The translations under genes and the position numbers were made by a program. Positions 36,351 to 46,069 of a stretch of DNA of 64,000 nt are shown here, one piece after another. Position 1 is the stretch's first letter. The number at the start of each line of letters is the position of its first letter. The stretch is from Vibrio sp. MEBiC08052. GTDB taxonomy: Bacteria > Pseudomonadota > Gammaproteobacteria > Enterobacterales > Vibrionaceae. The notes under the pieces were generated by a model. It did no database searches and was not told where the DNA came from. It saw only the letters and a program-made list of their open reading frames with translations. Where the stretch lies: the NCBI RefSeq assembly GCF_001506075.1, contig NZ_KQ947475.1:2461595-2525594 (forward strand), in the 5' to 3' direction.

Positions 36351-37220
36351 ATGTTAGATATCAATACATTATTATTAGATTTTCGAATTACATCCTACTG
36401 TAATCTCGACTGTGATTTGTGCTTCAGAAACCCGGGAATTGAAGATCAATCAACCGAAAGTGCATTAAAGATATTAGACAAAATGTATCAAGTCGGATTT
36501 CGCCGGGTGGGGTTTACCGGAGGTGAACCAACCACACGGAAAGATTTTCTAGTTTTAATCGAACACGCTAAAAAACTTGGCTTTATGACTTATCTATCGA
36601 CCGTTGGTCACCGCTTTATTATGGATCACGAGCGGTTAAATGGTGTACTGGACTGGGTTGGCATTCCTATTGATGGTATAGAAAAACAAACCAACAGTGA
36701 CATCAGAAGTGAGAAAATGGGAAACCAACATCGCGTGATCAAAGATATCCTCATCTGGTTATCACAGACAAATAACACCATCAATATCAAACTCACCACC
36801 GTTGTTTCTCAGACCAATGCCCATCAAATCTCCGATATTGTTCGTTGGGTAAATAGTTTTCCCTATAAGATTCAATCGTGGCGGTTTTATCAATTCTGTC
36901 CACTCGGTGTGGGTAAGGAAAAACGGGATAAATTGGAAATTGATACTGATTTATTTCTCAGCACAATGACACAGACAAAAAATGAATTCCCGGACTTGCC
37001 ATTGAGTTGGGCCACATTTGAAGAACGGGACAAAGCCAATATCGTTATGGAACCCAACTTTGATGTTATTATTCCCGACGGAGAAAACTATACCTATCTA
37101 TGTAATATGGAAAAAGATTCACCAGAACAGATCATTCACCATATTTTTGGTCAACCTGAAATTATGGAAAAATGTGAAAACAATCGCTTCTGGCTTGATG
37201 AAATGGAGTTTATCTCATGA
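36351..37220 (+). CDS. Radical SAM enzyme, viperin-like layout (first gene of nucleotide cassette)
   Basis: A 289-residue radical SAM protein. The iron-sulphur motif CX3CX2C followed by Phe is at 17-25 (CNLDCDLCF), and the SAM-binding GGEP is at 57-60. No SPASM cysteine set is seen at the C-terminus, which has only two Cys. The order of elements resembles viperins: the CNxxCxxCF start, an FxGGEP strand, DWVGIPIDGIEKQTN followed by Arg, then NIKLTTVVSQTNAHQI and WRFYQFCPLGVGKE. Viperins make chain-terminating ddh-nucleotides. This identity is inferred, and another nucleotide- or peptide-modifying radical SAM activity is possible. The stop overlaps the next ATG by four bases. The DNA looks AT-richer than the flanking purMN. 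Confidence 0.75.
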   Translation: MLDINTLLLDFRITSYCNLDCDLCFRNPGIEDQSTESALKILDKMYQVGFRRVGFTGGEPTTRKDFLVLIEHAKKLGFMTYLSTVGHRFIMDHERLNGVLDWVGIPIDGIEKQTNSDIRSEKMGNQHRVIKDILIWLSQTNNTINIKLTTVVSQTNAHQISDIVRWVNSFPYKIQSWRFYQFCPLGVGKEKRDKLEIDTDLFLSTMTQTKNEFPDLPLSWATFEERDKANIVMEPNFDVIIPDGENYTYLCNMEKDSPEQIIHHIFGQPEIMEKCENNRFWLDEMEFIS

Positions 37221-37957
37221 ATCAACATCATCTCTATACTCCTCCCTGGACAGTCGGTGAACTGCCGGATGCACCCAATGCCAACCCATTATATATTGTT
37301 CTGTCCGGTAACTCCGGTGTTGGTAAAAGCACACTACTCCGCGCGATCTCAACCCATATTTATGAAAACAATCCTCAGACAATTGCGATTGATGAAAAGT
37401 CACTTCATCATCCATTACTACAAAACCTTTTTGATAAAACAGCAACGTACGGTTACCCATTACAGCTTAATTTTATGATCCAGCGAGTGCTTCTGGTTAA
37501 ATCTTGGCTAGATAAAGGCGTTAATGTTATTATGGAGCGCTCTCATATCGAGGATTATATATTTGCAAATTTTATGTATAAGCAAGGATATATATCTGGA
37601 GAACAACATAAAGCATATATGTCTTTATGGCATGAACTTATGGATATCATCCCCGATCCTGATGTGATTATTTACATGAATTTTCCGCCCGACTTTTCAT
37701 TAAAAAATTTATTCAATGACGAGTTAAAAGGAATTCGTCCCCGGGAATTTCCTGATGAAACCACTAAACAACGGTGGATTCATGGCTGGGGAGAGGAATA
37801 TCAATCATTGCTTGATAACTTACCGGCACATTTGAAAGATCGGGTCATTGAATATAATCAGCAGATGACGATTGAAGCCATTACCAATCTAGTTATCAAT
37901 AAAATTCAGAATAAACAGGAGCCTTTATGCGACAGAGAACCATTGTTTGTCCCTTGA
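37217..37957 (+). CDS. Deoxynucleoside-kinase-like P-loop kinase
   Basis: A 246-residue cytoplasmic kinase. The Walker A motif GNSGVGKST is at about 31-39. [16 protein letters not shown] near residue 110 matches the ERS motif of the dNK family. [11 protein letters not shown] is the typical strand before the lid, and [20 protein letters not shown] resembles the lid and following helix. It probably phosphorylates a nucleoside or nucleoside monophosphate; the substrate is unknown. An N-terminal extension of about 25 residues precedes the P-loop. It overlaps the upstream radical SAM gene by four bases (ATGA) and the downstream Nudix gene by 31 bases in another frame, implying tight coupling. Confidence 0.78.
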   Translation: MNQHHLYTPPWTVGELPDAPNANPLYIVLSGNSGVGKSTLLRAISTHIYENNPQTIAIDEKSLHHPLLQNLFDKTATYGYPLQLNFMIQRVLLVKSWLDKGVNVIMERSHIEDYIFANFMYKQGYISGEQHKAYMSLWHELMDIIPDPDVIIYMNFPPDFSLKNLFNDELKGIRPREFPDETTKQRWIHGWGEEYQSLLDNLPAHLKDRVIEYNQQMTIEAITNLVINKIQNKQEPLCDREPLFVP

Positions 37958-38355
37958 TTACCAATAACGGGGATTACTTACTTTGTAAAATGGCGAATGA
38001 TCGCGGTGTATTCCCCGGTCAATGGGCGCTTCCCGGGGGAGGAATGGAACCGGGAGAAACAATGGAAGAAGCATTAAGGCGTGAAATCAGAGAAGAATTA
38101 GGCCCTGATTTAGAACTCACGCGAATCTCCCCTTGGACATTCAGAGACGATACTCGGGTCAAAACTTATCCCGATGGGACTCAAGAAGAAATCTATATGA
38201 TTTATCTGATATTCGACTGTGAAAGTGCCAATCGTCATATTGCAATTAATGACGAGTTCCAAGAATTTAAATGGGCAAGTCCCGAAGAGCTCCTAACGCT
38301 GGATCTCAATGACGCGACAAAAGTGACCTTCGCACAGAAAGGGCTGTTGAAATAA
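37927..38355 (+). CDS. nudI: Nudix pyrimidine deoxynucleoside triphosphatase, NudI type
   Basis: A 142-residue Nudix hydrolase, very close to remembered E. coli NudI (YfaO) from its first residues [11 protein letters not shown] onward. The Nudix box GX5EX7REUXEEXGU is fully present within [20 protein letters not shown] and the next residues ELG (about 38-60). E. coli NudI hydrolyses dTTP, dUTP and dCTP to monophosphates. The ATG lies inside the kinase gene and has CAGGAG just upstream. Its position as third gene suggests it supplies or clears pyrimidine nucleotides for the cassette. Placement next to these partners, not in a housekeeping setting, is unusual. Confidence 0.88.
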   Translation: MRQRTIVCPLITNNGDYLLCKMANDRGVFPGQWALPGGGMEPGETMEEALRREIREELGPDLELTRISPWTFRDDTRVKTYPDGTQEEIYMIYLIFDCESANRHIAINDEFQEFKWASPEELLTLDLNDATKVTFAQKGLLK

Positions 38356-38360
38356 TGCCG

Positions 38361-38383
38361 GAGGCTTGCGCATTGCAAGCCTC
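38361..38383. terminator. Hairpin between nudI and yafJ
   Basis: GAGGCTTGC and GCAAGCCTC make a 9-bp stem with a five-base loop between the convergent stops. Neither side has a good T tract, so its efficiency as a terminator is uncertain. Confidence 0.5.
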
Positions 38384-38393
38384 TGCTGTTCCT

Positions 38394-39239
38394 TTATTCG
38401 AGTGGCTCCGTCGGTGCCTGAGAGCCGGGTTTTGCTTCCGCGAACGGTACATCGGCTAACTGACACTGGTTGGTATCAATTAACTCTCCGTGATGAAAGA
38501 CATTGTATTCTCCGGGCTTCATTCGATGCCACTGCTCGTTCAACGTCAGTGGCTGAGTCGCAATTACAGTGACAATATCATTGGGTGTCGTTTCTTCCTG
38601 AAAATTGACTTCAACTTCTTCATCAATCAACGTCGCCTTACCAAAAGGTGCCCGACGTGTAATTGAATATAAATGATTGGTACAGTAGGTCATCACATAC
38701 TCGCCATCGGTCAGGAGCATATTAAAAACCCCCAGTTGTCGAAGTTGATCACACTGCGCGGCAATGAAACGACAAACTTCTATCGCATCGTCAGGTGGTG
38801 TCGGATATTGATCATCCAAACGCTTTAACAACCAACAAAATGCGAGTTCGCTGTCTGTACTCCCCACGGGACGATGGTTGGCGGTATCGAGATCCTGATA
38901 ACCACTCAGTTGTCCATTATGGGCAAATGTCCAGAAACGCCCCCAAAGTTCGCGTGTAAACGGATGGGTATTCTCTAAACTGACGCCACCACGATTGGCC
39001 TGACGAATATGGCTGATCACTGCACGACTTTTGATTGGATATTTCCGAACCAGCTCTGCAATGGTGGACTGATAGCCCGGCTTCGGGTCCTTAAATGTGC
39101 GAAACCCCTTGCCTTCATAGAACGTAATCCCCCAGCCATCACGATGCGGGCCTGTTCTACCACTGCGCTGAATCAGCCCAGTAAAACTAAAACAGATATC
39201 GGTCGGAATATTAGCGCTCATGCCGAGCAATTCACACAT
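38394..39239 (-). CDS. yafJ: Class II glutamine amidotransferase, YafJ type
   Basis: A 281-residue Ntn-type glutamine amidotransferase. ATG 39239 (MCELLGMSANIPTDICFSF) puts the nucleophile Cys at position 2, exposed after Met removal; an in-frame ATG three codons earlier would hide it. Other motifs are RDGWGITFYEG, SHIRQANRGGVSLENTHPF and FAHNGQLSG, the ammonia-releasing site. It lacks a synthetase partner domain, so the acceptor reaction is unknown. The gene follows gmhA on the same strand, as in E. coli (yafJ next to gmhA). Confidence 0.9.
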   Translation of the reverse strand: MCELLGMSANIPTDICFSFTGLIQRSGRTGPHRDGWGITFYEGKGFRTFKDPKPGYQSTIAELVRKYPIKSRAVISHIRQANRGGVSLENTHPFTRELWGRFWTFAHNGQLSGYQDLDTANHRPVGSTDSELAFCWLLKRLDDQYPTPPDDAIEVCRFIAAQCDQLRQLGVFNMLLTDGEYVMTYCTNHLYSITRRAPFGKATLIDEEVEVNFQEETTPNDIVTVIATQPLTLNEQWHRMKPGEYNVFHHGELIDTNQCQLADVPFAEAKPGSQAPTEPLE

Positions 39240-39268
39240 AACCTGCACTCTCCCTATTAAACCGATAC

Positions 39269-39844
39269 TTAAGCCATTTCTTTCTCGATCAACATGATCA
39301 AGATATGGATGATTTTAATATGAATTTCCTGAATGCGATCAGCATAACCGAAATGAGGGACTCGAATCTCAACATCAGCAACGCCAGCCATCTTGCCGCC
39401 ATCTTTACCGGTTAACGCAATTGTTTTCATCCCTTTGGCTTGTGCCGCTTCAATCGCTTTCAAAATATTACCGGAATTCCCGGAAGTCGAAAGCCCGAAC
39501 AATACGTCGCCTTTGGCACCGACAGCCTCGACATAACGAGAAAATACAAATTCATAGCCAAAATCATTACTGACGCACGACAGATGGCTAGGATCTGAAA
39601 TCGCAATCCCCGGATAACCCGGCCGATTATCACGGTAACGTCCCGTCAACTCTTCAGCAAAATGCATCGCATCACAATGGGATCCACCGTTCCCACAAGA
39701 AAGCACTTTACCACCCAGTTTAAAAGAATCTGCAATCAGCTTGGCAGCCGCCTCAATCTGAGCAATATTGTGCTCATCACTTAAAAACTTGTTTAGTACG
39801 TCGGCAGCTTCGTTCAGCTCGTTCTTAATTAAATCGTGGTACAT
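39269..39844 (-). CDS. gmhA: Phosphoheptose isomerase GmhA
   Basis: GmhA of 191 residues isomerises sedoheptulose 7-phosphate to D-glycero-D-manno-heptose 7-phosphate, the first step toward the LPS inner-core heptose. SIS-fold markers are [20 protein letters not shown] (catalytic Glu) near residue 60, [18 protein letters not shown], and a C-terminal His in [10 protein letters not shown]. It is followed by yafJ on the same strand with 29 bases between. The 313-base gap before fadE (39845-40157) holds only the fadE control region and no gene. Confidence 0.95.
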   Translation of the reverse strand: MYHDLIKNELNEAADVLNKFLSDEHNIAQIEAAAKLIADSFKLGGKVLSCGNGGSHCDAMHFAEELTGRYRDNRPGYPGIAISDPSHLSCVSNDFGYEFVFSRYVEAVGAKGDVLFGLSTSGNSGNILKAIEAAQAKGMKTIALTGKDGGKMAGVADVEIRVPHFGYADRIQEIHIKIIHILIMLIEKEMA

Positions 39845-40090
39845 AACTCAATTCTCTTTGATGTATGCTGAAATGGCACTCTTACGACAAGAGCGATACT
39901 GTTTATCCGGATCACTCAGGATATCGTGGTGAAATCTTCCGGAGATAATCATGAGTTTACCCCAACAATTCATTCTGTCGAGCCTTGCTCTGCAGAATCC
40001 TGTTTCTTCCCTCAGATTCAGCGCATCATCTCACCAAATCATCAGAAAGTGACTCACAATTCGATCTCCTTAACACTTTTGCAACATTGT

Positions 40091-40107
40091 AACTGGTAAG
40101 ACCTCTT
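40091..40107 (+). promoter_or_regulatory. FadR-type operator of fadE
   Basis: AACTGGTAAGACCTCTT fits the FadR consensus (ANCTGGTCNGACNTGTT) at most positions. TACGAT at 40117-40122 is a plausible -10. FadR would repress fadE until long-chain acyl-CoA appears. Confidence 0.7.
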
Positions 40108-40157
40108 TGATAGTTCTACGATAGAAACATCTGAATCTCCCGATTAAGGAAAAGAAT

Positions 40158-42644
40158 ATGAGTATTTTGCTCTCGATCGTCGTATTACTCGCGGTATGGG
40201 GAATTTGCGCCTATCATCGTCTCTCAATGGCATTGGGAACAGGAATGCTTACTGCGTCACTGATTGTGTTAACGCTACTTGGCCATGTCGGTTTCACATT
40301 CTGGGTCATTTACGCACTGGTCATTGCCTGCGTCACTGTTCCATCGATTCGGCAAAACCTGGTGACATCCCAAATTTTTACGCTCTTTAAACGTCAACTC
40401 CCAACGATGTCTAAAACCGAAAAAGAGGCCTTAGATGCAGGAACTGTGTGGTGGGAGGCCGAGCTATTCCGAGGCAAGCCAGACTGGCAACAACTACACC
40501 GCTATCAGGCACCTCATCTGACCGAAGAAGAACGTGCATTTTTAGACGGACCGGTCAATCAGGTCTGTGAGATGGTCAATGATTATCAGGTCTCTCATGA
40601 ACTGGCAGACTTACCACCTGAAATCTGGGAATACCTCAAAGAACAGAAATTCTTTGCCATGATTATCAAAAAACAATATGGCGGCCTGGAATTTTCAGCC
40701 TACGCACAATCTCTGGTGCTACAAAAACTTGCCGGTGTATCCGGTATTCTGGCTATCACGGTCGGTGTCCCAAACTCTTTAGGTCCCGGAGAATTATTGC
40801 AACATTACGGTACCGAGGATCAAAAAGACTACTATCTACCTCGGCTAGCAACCGGTCAGGAAATTCCCTGTTTTGCCCTCACCAGCCCTGAAGCGGGTTC
40901 CGATGCCGGTTCAATCCCTGACTTTGGCGTGGTTTGTAAAGGAACATGGGAAGGAAAAGAAGTCGTCGGAATGCGTCTGACCTGGAACAAACGCTATATT
41001 ACGCTTGCCCCCGTGGCAACCGTATTAGGGTTAGCATTTAAATTACAAGACCCGGATCATCTACTCGGTGAAGAAGAAAATATCGGCATCACCTGCGCGT
41101 TGATTCCAACCGATATGGCTGGCGTAGAAATTGGGCGTCGTCACTTTCCACTGAATATTCCATTCCAAAACGGTCCGACTCAGGGAAAAGATGTCTTTGT
41201 TCCGCTCGATTTCATTATCGGCGGCCCGAATATGGCCGGTAGCGGCTGGCGCATGCTGGTTGAATGTCTGTCGGTTGGTCGCGGCATCACCCTGCCATCC
41301 AACTCAACCGGTGTCACCAAAACAGCGGCAGTCACAACCGGAGCCTATGCAAGAATCCGTCGTCAGTTCAAACAACCGATTGGAAAAATGGAAGGGATAG
41401 AGGAACCCTTAGCGCGCTTAGGCGGGAACGCCTATCTGATGGATGCCGCCTGTCAACTCACCGTGACCGGTATTATGCAAGGCGAGAAACCATCGGTCAT
41501 CTCTGCCATCGTCAAATATCACTGTACCCACCGCGGGCAACAATGTCTTAAAGATGCAATGGATATTACCGGCGGGAAAGGAATTTGCCTTGGCCCATCG
41601 AATTTCCTTGCCAAAAACTATCAAGGAGCCCCAATCGCAATTACGGTTGAAGGGGCAAACATTCTCACCCGCTCAATGATTATCTTCGGTCAAGGCGCAA
41701 TTCGCTGTCATCCCTATGTACTCAAAGAAATGGAACTGGCTCATTCTCAAAGTGAGAACGCGATGGCGCAGTTCGACCAGACGCTCAGCGCGCATATTGC
41801 TTACACCGTAAGTAATGCCGCTCGCAGTTTCTGGCTGGGTCTCACCAATGGGCTCGGGTCGGCAACACCGCATCAGGATGAAACCAGACGTTACTATCAG
41901 AGACTCAATCGTTACAGTGCCAATCTCGCACTCATGGCAGATCTGACAATGCTGACCCTCGGTGGTAGCCTGAAACGCAAAGAACGCATATCAGCCCGTT
42001 TGGGAGATTTGCTGAGTCAATTGTATTTATCTTCAGCGACACTGAAACGCTATGACGATGATGGCCGTCACATCGGAGATTTAGACTTGGTTCGTTGGGC
42101 TTTGGAAGATAGCCTGAAACAGATGGAAGTGGCGCTGTCGGAATTGCTGGACAACTACCCGTCCCCTATCTTGGGTTACCTGCTCAAACGGATACTGATG
42201 CCCTTTGGACGTGTTTGCCACGGTCCCAGCGACAAACTGGATCACCGGGTAGCGAAGCTATTGCAATCCAACACTGCGCCAAGAAACCGTCTGGGGCGTT
42301 ATCAATACTGGTATGCAAGTGAACATAACCCTGCGGGTCGGATTCATCAGGCGCTGGACACAATCATTCAGGCAGAACCGATTTTTGATAAGATTTGCCA
42401 GTTGAAAGGTAAACATTATCCATTTACTAATTTGGACCAACTGGCGAAAACAGCGCTGGATGAACAGCTGATTTCAAGCGACGAGTCCGATTTACTGATC
42501 AAGGCAGAACAGGAACGACTCTATGTGATTAATGTCGATGACTTTGCACCGGAAGCGTTAGCTGCGGGATCACTGGATCATCCGAAACAGGAAAAAGCAA
42601 AACGTACTAGCCGCAAAGCAGCCAGTCCGGTACAAGAATCATAA
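40158..42644 (+). CDS. fadE: Acyl-CoA dehydrogenase FadE
   Basis: FadE of 828 residues catalyses the first step of fatty acid beta-oxidation, FAD-dependent acyl-CoA to enoyl-CoA. Two hydrophobic segments occupy residues 1-60 approximately, as in the long membrane-associated FadE type. The acyl-CoA dehydrogenase core follows, with [18 protein letters not shown] near residue 250 and [14 protein letters not shown]. The C-terminal half is the FadE-specific domain of unknown function. Length matches E. coli FadE (814). AAGGAAAAG precedes the ATG. Confidence 0.95.
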   Translation: MSILLSIVVLLAVWGICAYHRLSMALGTGMLTASLIVLTLLGHVGFTFWVIYALVIACVTVPSIRQNLVTSQIFTLFKRQLPTMSKTEKEALDAGTVWWEAELFRGKPDWQQLHRYQAPHLTEEERAFLDGPVNQVCEMVNDYQVSHELADLPPEIWEYLKEQKFFAMIIKKQYGGLEFSAYAQSLVLQKLAGVSGILAITVGVPNSLGPGELLQHYGTEDQKDYYLPRLATGQEIPCFALTSPEAGSDAGSIPDFGVVCKGTWEGKEVVGMRLTWNKRYITLAPVATVLGLAFKLQDPDHLLGEEENIGITCALIPTDMAGVEIGRRHFPLNIPFQNGPTQGKDVFVPLDFIIGGPNMAGSGWRMLVECLSVGRGITLPSNSTGVTKTAAVTTGAYARIRRQFKQPIGKMEGIEEPLARLGGNAYLMDAACQLTVTGIMQGEKPSVISAIVKYHCTHRGQQCLKDAMDITGGKGICLGPSNFLAKNYQGAPIAITVEGANILTRSMIIFGQGAIRCHPYVLKEMELAHSQSENAMAQFDQTLSAHIAYTVSNAARSFWLGLTNGLGSATPHQDETRRYYQRLNRYSANLALMADLTMLTLGGSLKRKERISARLGDLLSQLYLSSATLKRYDDDGRHIGDLDLVRWALEDSLKQMEVALSELLDNYPSPILGYLLKRILMPFGRVCHGPSDKLDHRVAKLLQSNTAPRNRLGRYQYWYASEHNPAGRIHQALDTIIQAEPIFDKICQLKGKHYPFTNLDQLAKTALDEQLISSDESDLLIKAEQERLYVINVDDFAPEALAAGSLDHPKQEKAKRTSRKAASPVQES

Positions 42645-42687
42645 TCGGCAGGTGTCGCAGAAAGTAGAAAAGGCAGTGATCCCCATA

Positions 42688-42727
42688 AGCAAGAATGCCA
42701 GTCAGTGATGCTGACCGGCATTCTTTT
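42688..42727. terminator. Terminator after fadE
   Basis: AAGAATGCC pairs with GGCATTCTT, and inside it GTCAG with CTGAC. The plus tail is TTTTATA. Also suited to the convergent gene at 42767. Confidence 0.82.
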
Positions 42728-42766
42728 ATACGAATAGCGTTCCCCAAATCACCCAGGGTACCACCA

Positions 42767-44014
42767 TTACTTTTTCGGCATATCGAGCTGTAGTGACACT
42801 TCAGATTTTTTCGCTTTCATCTTGCGGACAACTATCCAGATCACTAATCCCAGAATCAAAGCGCCGATATTCCCTAATGCGATATAAATCAGCTTCCACT
42901 TCCTCGCTGACTCCCGCTGTTGCAGTATCTCTTCCTGCTGTTCCTGCTTAATTTTTTCAGCGAGGGCTTTCTCTTGCATAAGACGCGTCTGCTCGATATT
43001 CAGATCTTCCACCACACTATACGTATGTTCAGGGATAGGAAAAATAAGCGGCCGCTGAGAGTTGACCTCAGTCGCATAGACTTGGCCATTCCATTTAAAG
43101 TTACCCACTTCACCATTGTTAGGAATCGTCAGTTTAACGGTCAGAGATTCACGGCCGGATTGGCCTTCGGCAGTAAAGTGGTTGTCATACCGATCCCAGT
43201 GATCGATATGTGCAATCACCGACCCCGGTTCGATGGTTCCTTCTAATCCGGTAAACACCACTTGATGGGGTTGATCATCAACACGGGACTGAATAAAAGA
43301 CGTGGTAATCGGTGACGGATAAACCAGCACTTCTTGTTCCTGCGCACGTAAAAAGACGCCATTCCCTGAGGTAATCCGGGCCCGGTATCTTCCCGGTTCA
43401 GAGAAAACGTTCAATTTGACGGTAAAGACACCATCTCCGGGTTTCTCATCGAGTCCCCGGCCATCATCGGAAAATTCCCCGATCACATCCGGAGTCGGGC
43501 GCGCTTCTTTGACCAGTTGGGCTTCATTCTCGATATATTTAGTAAAGGTCACTTTCAGTTTTACGCGATCCAAAAAATCACGAATCGTTAACGGTTTATC
43601 ATCGGAAGTCAGTCTGGCGGTAAACTTAATCTCTTCGCCCTGATATAACCGTAACGGGAGCTGGTCGGTGGTCAACGCCAGATTTGAGATCAATCTAATA
43701 TTATTTTTGGGTGTTACTTTCCCCACCGCTTGCCAAGGGCCGGGCATAGGCTTATCAATTGAGATAATATCCATTGATGGTTCCTGATACCAACGCACAT
43801 TATCCGGATGCCGCCATGAATAGTATTTGGTACCATCGGGGCGAACTAATACCACAGGTTTCGAGGGCTTTTCTCGGTAAACGACGAAAGTAATCTGACT
43901 GATCGTCGGGTCCACCCGAACACGATTATCCAACAAAGACACCGGAGAATTTGTTGCAGCATAACTTCCCAGCGATACCCATAGCCCGATAAAGATCGTT
44001 AACACCCGCAACAT
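42767..44014 (-). CDS. TIGR03503-like conserved membrane-anchored protein
   Basis: A 415-residue exported protein of unknown function. An N-terminal signal sequence (LTIFIGLWVSLGSYAA) leads into a large periplasmic beta-rich part with Ig-like character (FSDDGRGLDEKPGDGVFTVK; FSEPGRYRARITSG). Near the C-terminus a short coiled coil rich in Gln/Glu precedes one transmembrane helix (IYIALGNIGALILGLVIWIV) and a basic tail, so it is a single-pass protein. I believe it corresponds to a gammaproteobacterial family catalogued as TIGR03503. It follows dnaQ by 14 bases and may be co-transcribed. Confidence 0.7.
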   Translation of the reverse strand: MLRVLTIFIGLWVSLGSYAATNSPVSLLDNRVRVDPTISQITFVVYREKPSKPVVLVRPDGTKYYSWRHPDNVRWYQEPSMDIISIDKPMPGPWQAVGKVTPKNNIRLISNLALTTDQLPLRLYQGEEIKFTARLTSDDKPLTIRDFLDRVKLKVTFTKYIENEAQLVKEARPTPDVIGEFSDDGRGLDEKPGDGVFTVKLNVFSEPGRYRARITSGNGVFLRAQEQEVLVYPSPITTSFIQSRVDDQPHQVVFTGLEGTIEPGSVIAHIDHWDRYDNHFTAEGQSGRESLTVKLTIPNNGEVGNFKWNGQVYATEVNSQRPLIFPIPEHTYSVVEDLNIEQTRLMQEKALAEKIKQEQQEEILQQRESARKWKLIYIALGNIGALILGLVIWIVVRKMKAKKSEVSLQLDMPKK

Positions 44015-44028
44015 ATATATTCACTCTC

Positions 44029-44766
44029 CTACTGACGCCAAAGACAGCTGCCATTTTTTTCAACTAAATCTAAACGATCTTGATGTGCTTGTATTTCATC
44101 GGCAGTTGCGCTTAAAACCTTTAGTGATTTTCGGCCGGTAGCCACTCTGCGAATCGCTTCACCGCCATCTCCGGAGCTTTGTCCTGCCGAGAACTGCAGT
44201 GAGGTTTGCCCACCAGTCATGAACAAATAAACGTCAGCAAGAATCTCCGCATCGAGCAAAGCCCCGTGCAATGTCCGATGTGAATTATCGATGCCATACC
44301 GTTCACATAACACATCCAGATTGTTCCGCTTACCGGGGAAAATCCGTTTAGCCATTGCCAGTGTATCCGTCACCTTGCAATACTGCTCGGTTTTACCAAT
44401 ATTGGCATTCAGCTTGGCAAATTCATAATCCATGAAGCCGACGTCGAACGGTGCATTGTGGGCGATCAGCTCAGCCCCGCGAATAAATTCCAGAAAAGCC
44501 GCATGGACATCTTTATACTCCGGTTTATCGACGAGAAATTCATCGGTAATACCGTGAACTTCAATCGCTTCGGGCTGAATTTGACGATCCGGCTTGAGAT
44601 AGACATGAAAATGTCTGCCGGTCAGTTTACGATTGATGATTTCAACCGCTCCGATCTCGACGATCCGATGTCCTTCATAGTGCGGACCACCATCTTGGTT
44701 CATACCTGTGGTTTCCGTATCAAGAACCACGATACGATGTATTTCAGAATTGTTGCTAGTATTCAT
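44029..44766 (-). CDS. dnaQ: DNA polymerase III epsilon subunit (proofreading exonuclease)
   Basis: DnaQ of 245 residues is the 3'-5' exonuclease of the replicative polymerase. Exo I is VVLDTETTGMN (two acidic metal ligands), Exo II HNAPFDVGFM, and Exo III-epsilon is HRTLHGALLDAEILADVY, with the catalytic His and Asp. The C-terminal segment after about residue 185 would bind the DnaE alpha subunit, encoded at 52677-56156. Divergent from rnhA, an arrangement conserved in many gammaproteobacteria. Confidence 0.96.
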   Translation of the reverse strand: MNTSNNSEIHRIVVLDTETTGMNQDGGPHYEGHRIVEIGAVEIINRKLTGRHFHVYLKPDRQIQPEAIEVHGITDEFLVDKPEYKDVHAAFLEFIRGAELIAHNAPFDVGFMDYEFAKLNANIGKTEQYCKVTDTLAMAKRIFPGKRNNLDVLCERYGIDNSHRTLHGALLDAEILADVYLFMTGGQTSLQFSAGQSSGDGGEAIRRVATGRKSLKVLSATADEIQAHQDRLDLVEKNGSCLWRQ

Positions 44767-44823
44767 TGGGATAACTGTGTCAGACTATGTTGATTCAATC
44801 ACTGTGGCTTATAGTATCAAATC

Positions 44824-45285
44824 ATGGCGAAACAGGTGGAAATTTTCACAGATGGTTCTTGTCTCGGCAATCCGGGACCGGGTGGGTATGGGATTGTTCT
44901 GCGTTATAAAAGCACTGAAAAAAATCTTTCTCAAGGCTTTCGGTTAACCACGAACAACCGAATGGAAATGATGGCAGCCGTTGTCGCACTGAAAAGCCTC
45001 AAAGAGTCCTGTCATGTCATTCTGACAACGGACAGCCAGTACGTCCGGCAGGGGATTACTCAATGGATTCATAACTGGAAAAAGAAAGGCTGGAAAACCG
45101 CAGATAAGAAGCCCGTCAAAAATGCAGACTTATGGCAAGCACTGGATCAAGAAACCCAGCGCCATAAAATTGAATGGCGCTGGGTCAAAGGCCATGCCGG
45201 TCACCGGGAAAATGAAATTTGCGATGAGCTGGCTCGCACAGCGGCCGAATCACCCACCGCTGATGATCAGGGATATCAACCGTAA
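44824..45285 (+). CDS. rnhA: Ribonuclease HI
   Basis: RNase HI of 153 residues degrades RNA in RNA-DNA hybrids. The four acidic catalytic residues are visible: Asp10 in [17 protein letters not shown], Glu48 in NNRMEMMA, Asp70 in TTDSQYV, and Asp near 134 in CDELAR. The basic handle [15 protein letters not shown] that holds the hybrid is also present. Its start lies 57 bases from the divergent dnaQ start; it ends one base from the yafS-like stop. Confidence 0.97.
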   Translation: MAKQVEIFTDGSCLGNPGPGGYGIVLRYKSTEKNLSQGFRLTTNNRMEMMAAVVALKSLKESCHVILTTDSQYVRQGITQWIHNWKKKGWKTADKKPVKNADLWQALDQETQRHKIEWRWVKGHAGHRENEICDELARTAAESPTADDQGYQP

Positions 45286-45286
45286 C

Positions 45287-46018
45287 TTATTGCTCAGAAT
45301 GGACGCTGTAGTTGACTCGAACCGGGCTCAGCGAACGTTTTAAACGCCAGTGCGGTTTAATCGGCTTCAGCGGATAGGTTCTTTTTCTGGCAACGATAAA
45401 GTACAGACTACCGAACGTACGACAGCAATCACTGATATTGTTTTCCAGCCAAGTCCAGAGCGGGCGATAATTCTGGACCGGAAACAACGCATACCGTTCA
45501 CATTCAAGCACTTGATAATTCAAAACGCCGAGCCAATCACTGATACGGCTGGGCGTAAACATACGCCCACTCCACGGCAAATATTTCTTGCGCCACGGTA
45601 AGATACTCGCACATCCGGTCAGGCTCATCGGATTAAATCCAGTCACAATCAGATAACCATCATCAACCATCACCCGATCAACTTCTCTGAGCATTCGGTG
45701 CGGATCATTACAATAATCGAGTTGATGCGCCAAAATGACTACATCAATACTTTTTTCCAGAAAGGGTAAGTCATAACCATCGGCAATGAGTGTATGCAAT
45801 GGGTTTTTTATATCCAAATGGACTTGATGTTGAATATTTGAAAGACTACTGGCAAGCTCACAACTTAAGCCGCCCAATTTCAACATATGATAACCAAATA
45901 ATCTCGGCCACCACTCATCTAACCGGGTCTGTATCGACTCACTGACCCATTGACCATTTTTCAACTGGTCCCAAGAGTGTGGCTTATCGATTTTTTTTTC
46001 ACTGCGTGCCGGTTCCAT
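45287..46018 (-). CDS. yafS: SAM-dependent methyltransferase, YafS-like
   Basis: A 243-residue class I methyltransferase. The core shows ADGYDLPFLEKSIDVVILAH, LREVDRVMVDDGYLIVTGFN and a family-specific YFIVARKRTYPL near the end, matching remembered E. coli YafS, which lies in the same rnhA-yafS-gloB setting. Motif I is degenerate, so SAM binding needs support. ATG 46018 is taken (GGGG just upstream); an in-frame ATG at 46042 has none. Divergent from gloB. Substrate unknown. Confidence 0.82.
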   Translation of the reverse strand: MEPARSEKKIDKPHSWDQLKNGQWVSESIQTRLDEWWPRLFGYHMLKLGGLSCELASSLSNIQHQVHLDIKNPLHTLIADGYDLPFLEKSIDVVILAHQLDYCNDPHRMLREVDRVMVDDGYLIVTGFNPMSLTGCASILPWRKKYLPWSGRMFTPSRISDWLGVLNYQVLECERYALFPVQNYRPLWTWLENNISDCCRTFGSLYFIVARKRTYPLKPIKPHWRLKRSLSPVRVNYSVHSEQ

Positions 46019-46069
46019 GACTGCCCCGCTACATAAGCTCAATAAAAAGAAGGTGAATGGAGATAACTC

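Noticed and set aside
36351..37220. Radical SAM gene as a heme/PQQ-type SPASM maturase or deazaguanine synthase
   Set aside because: No C-terminal cysteine cluster, no peptide precursor gene nearby, and partners are nucleotide enzymes; length and motif order fit viperin-like better.
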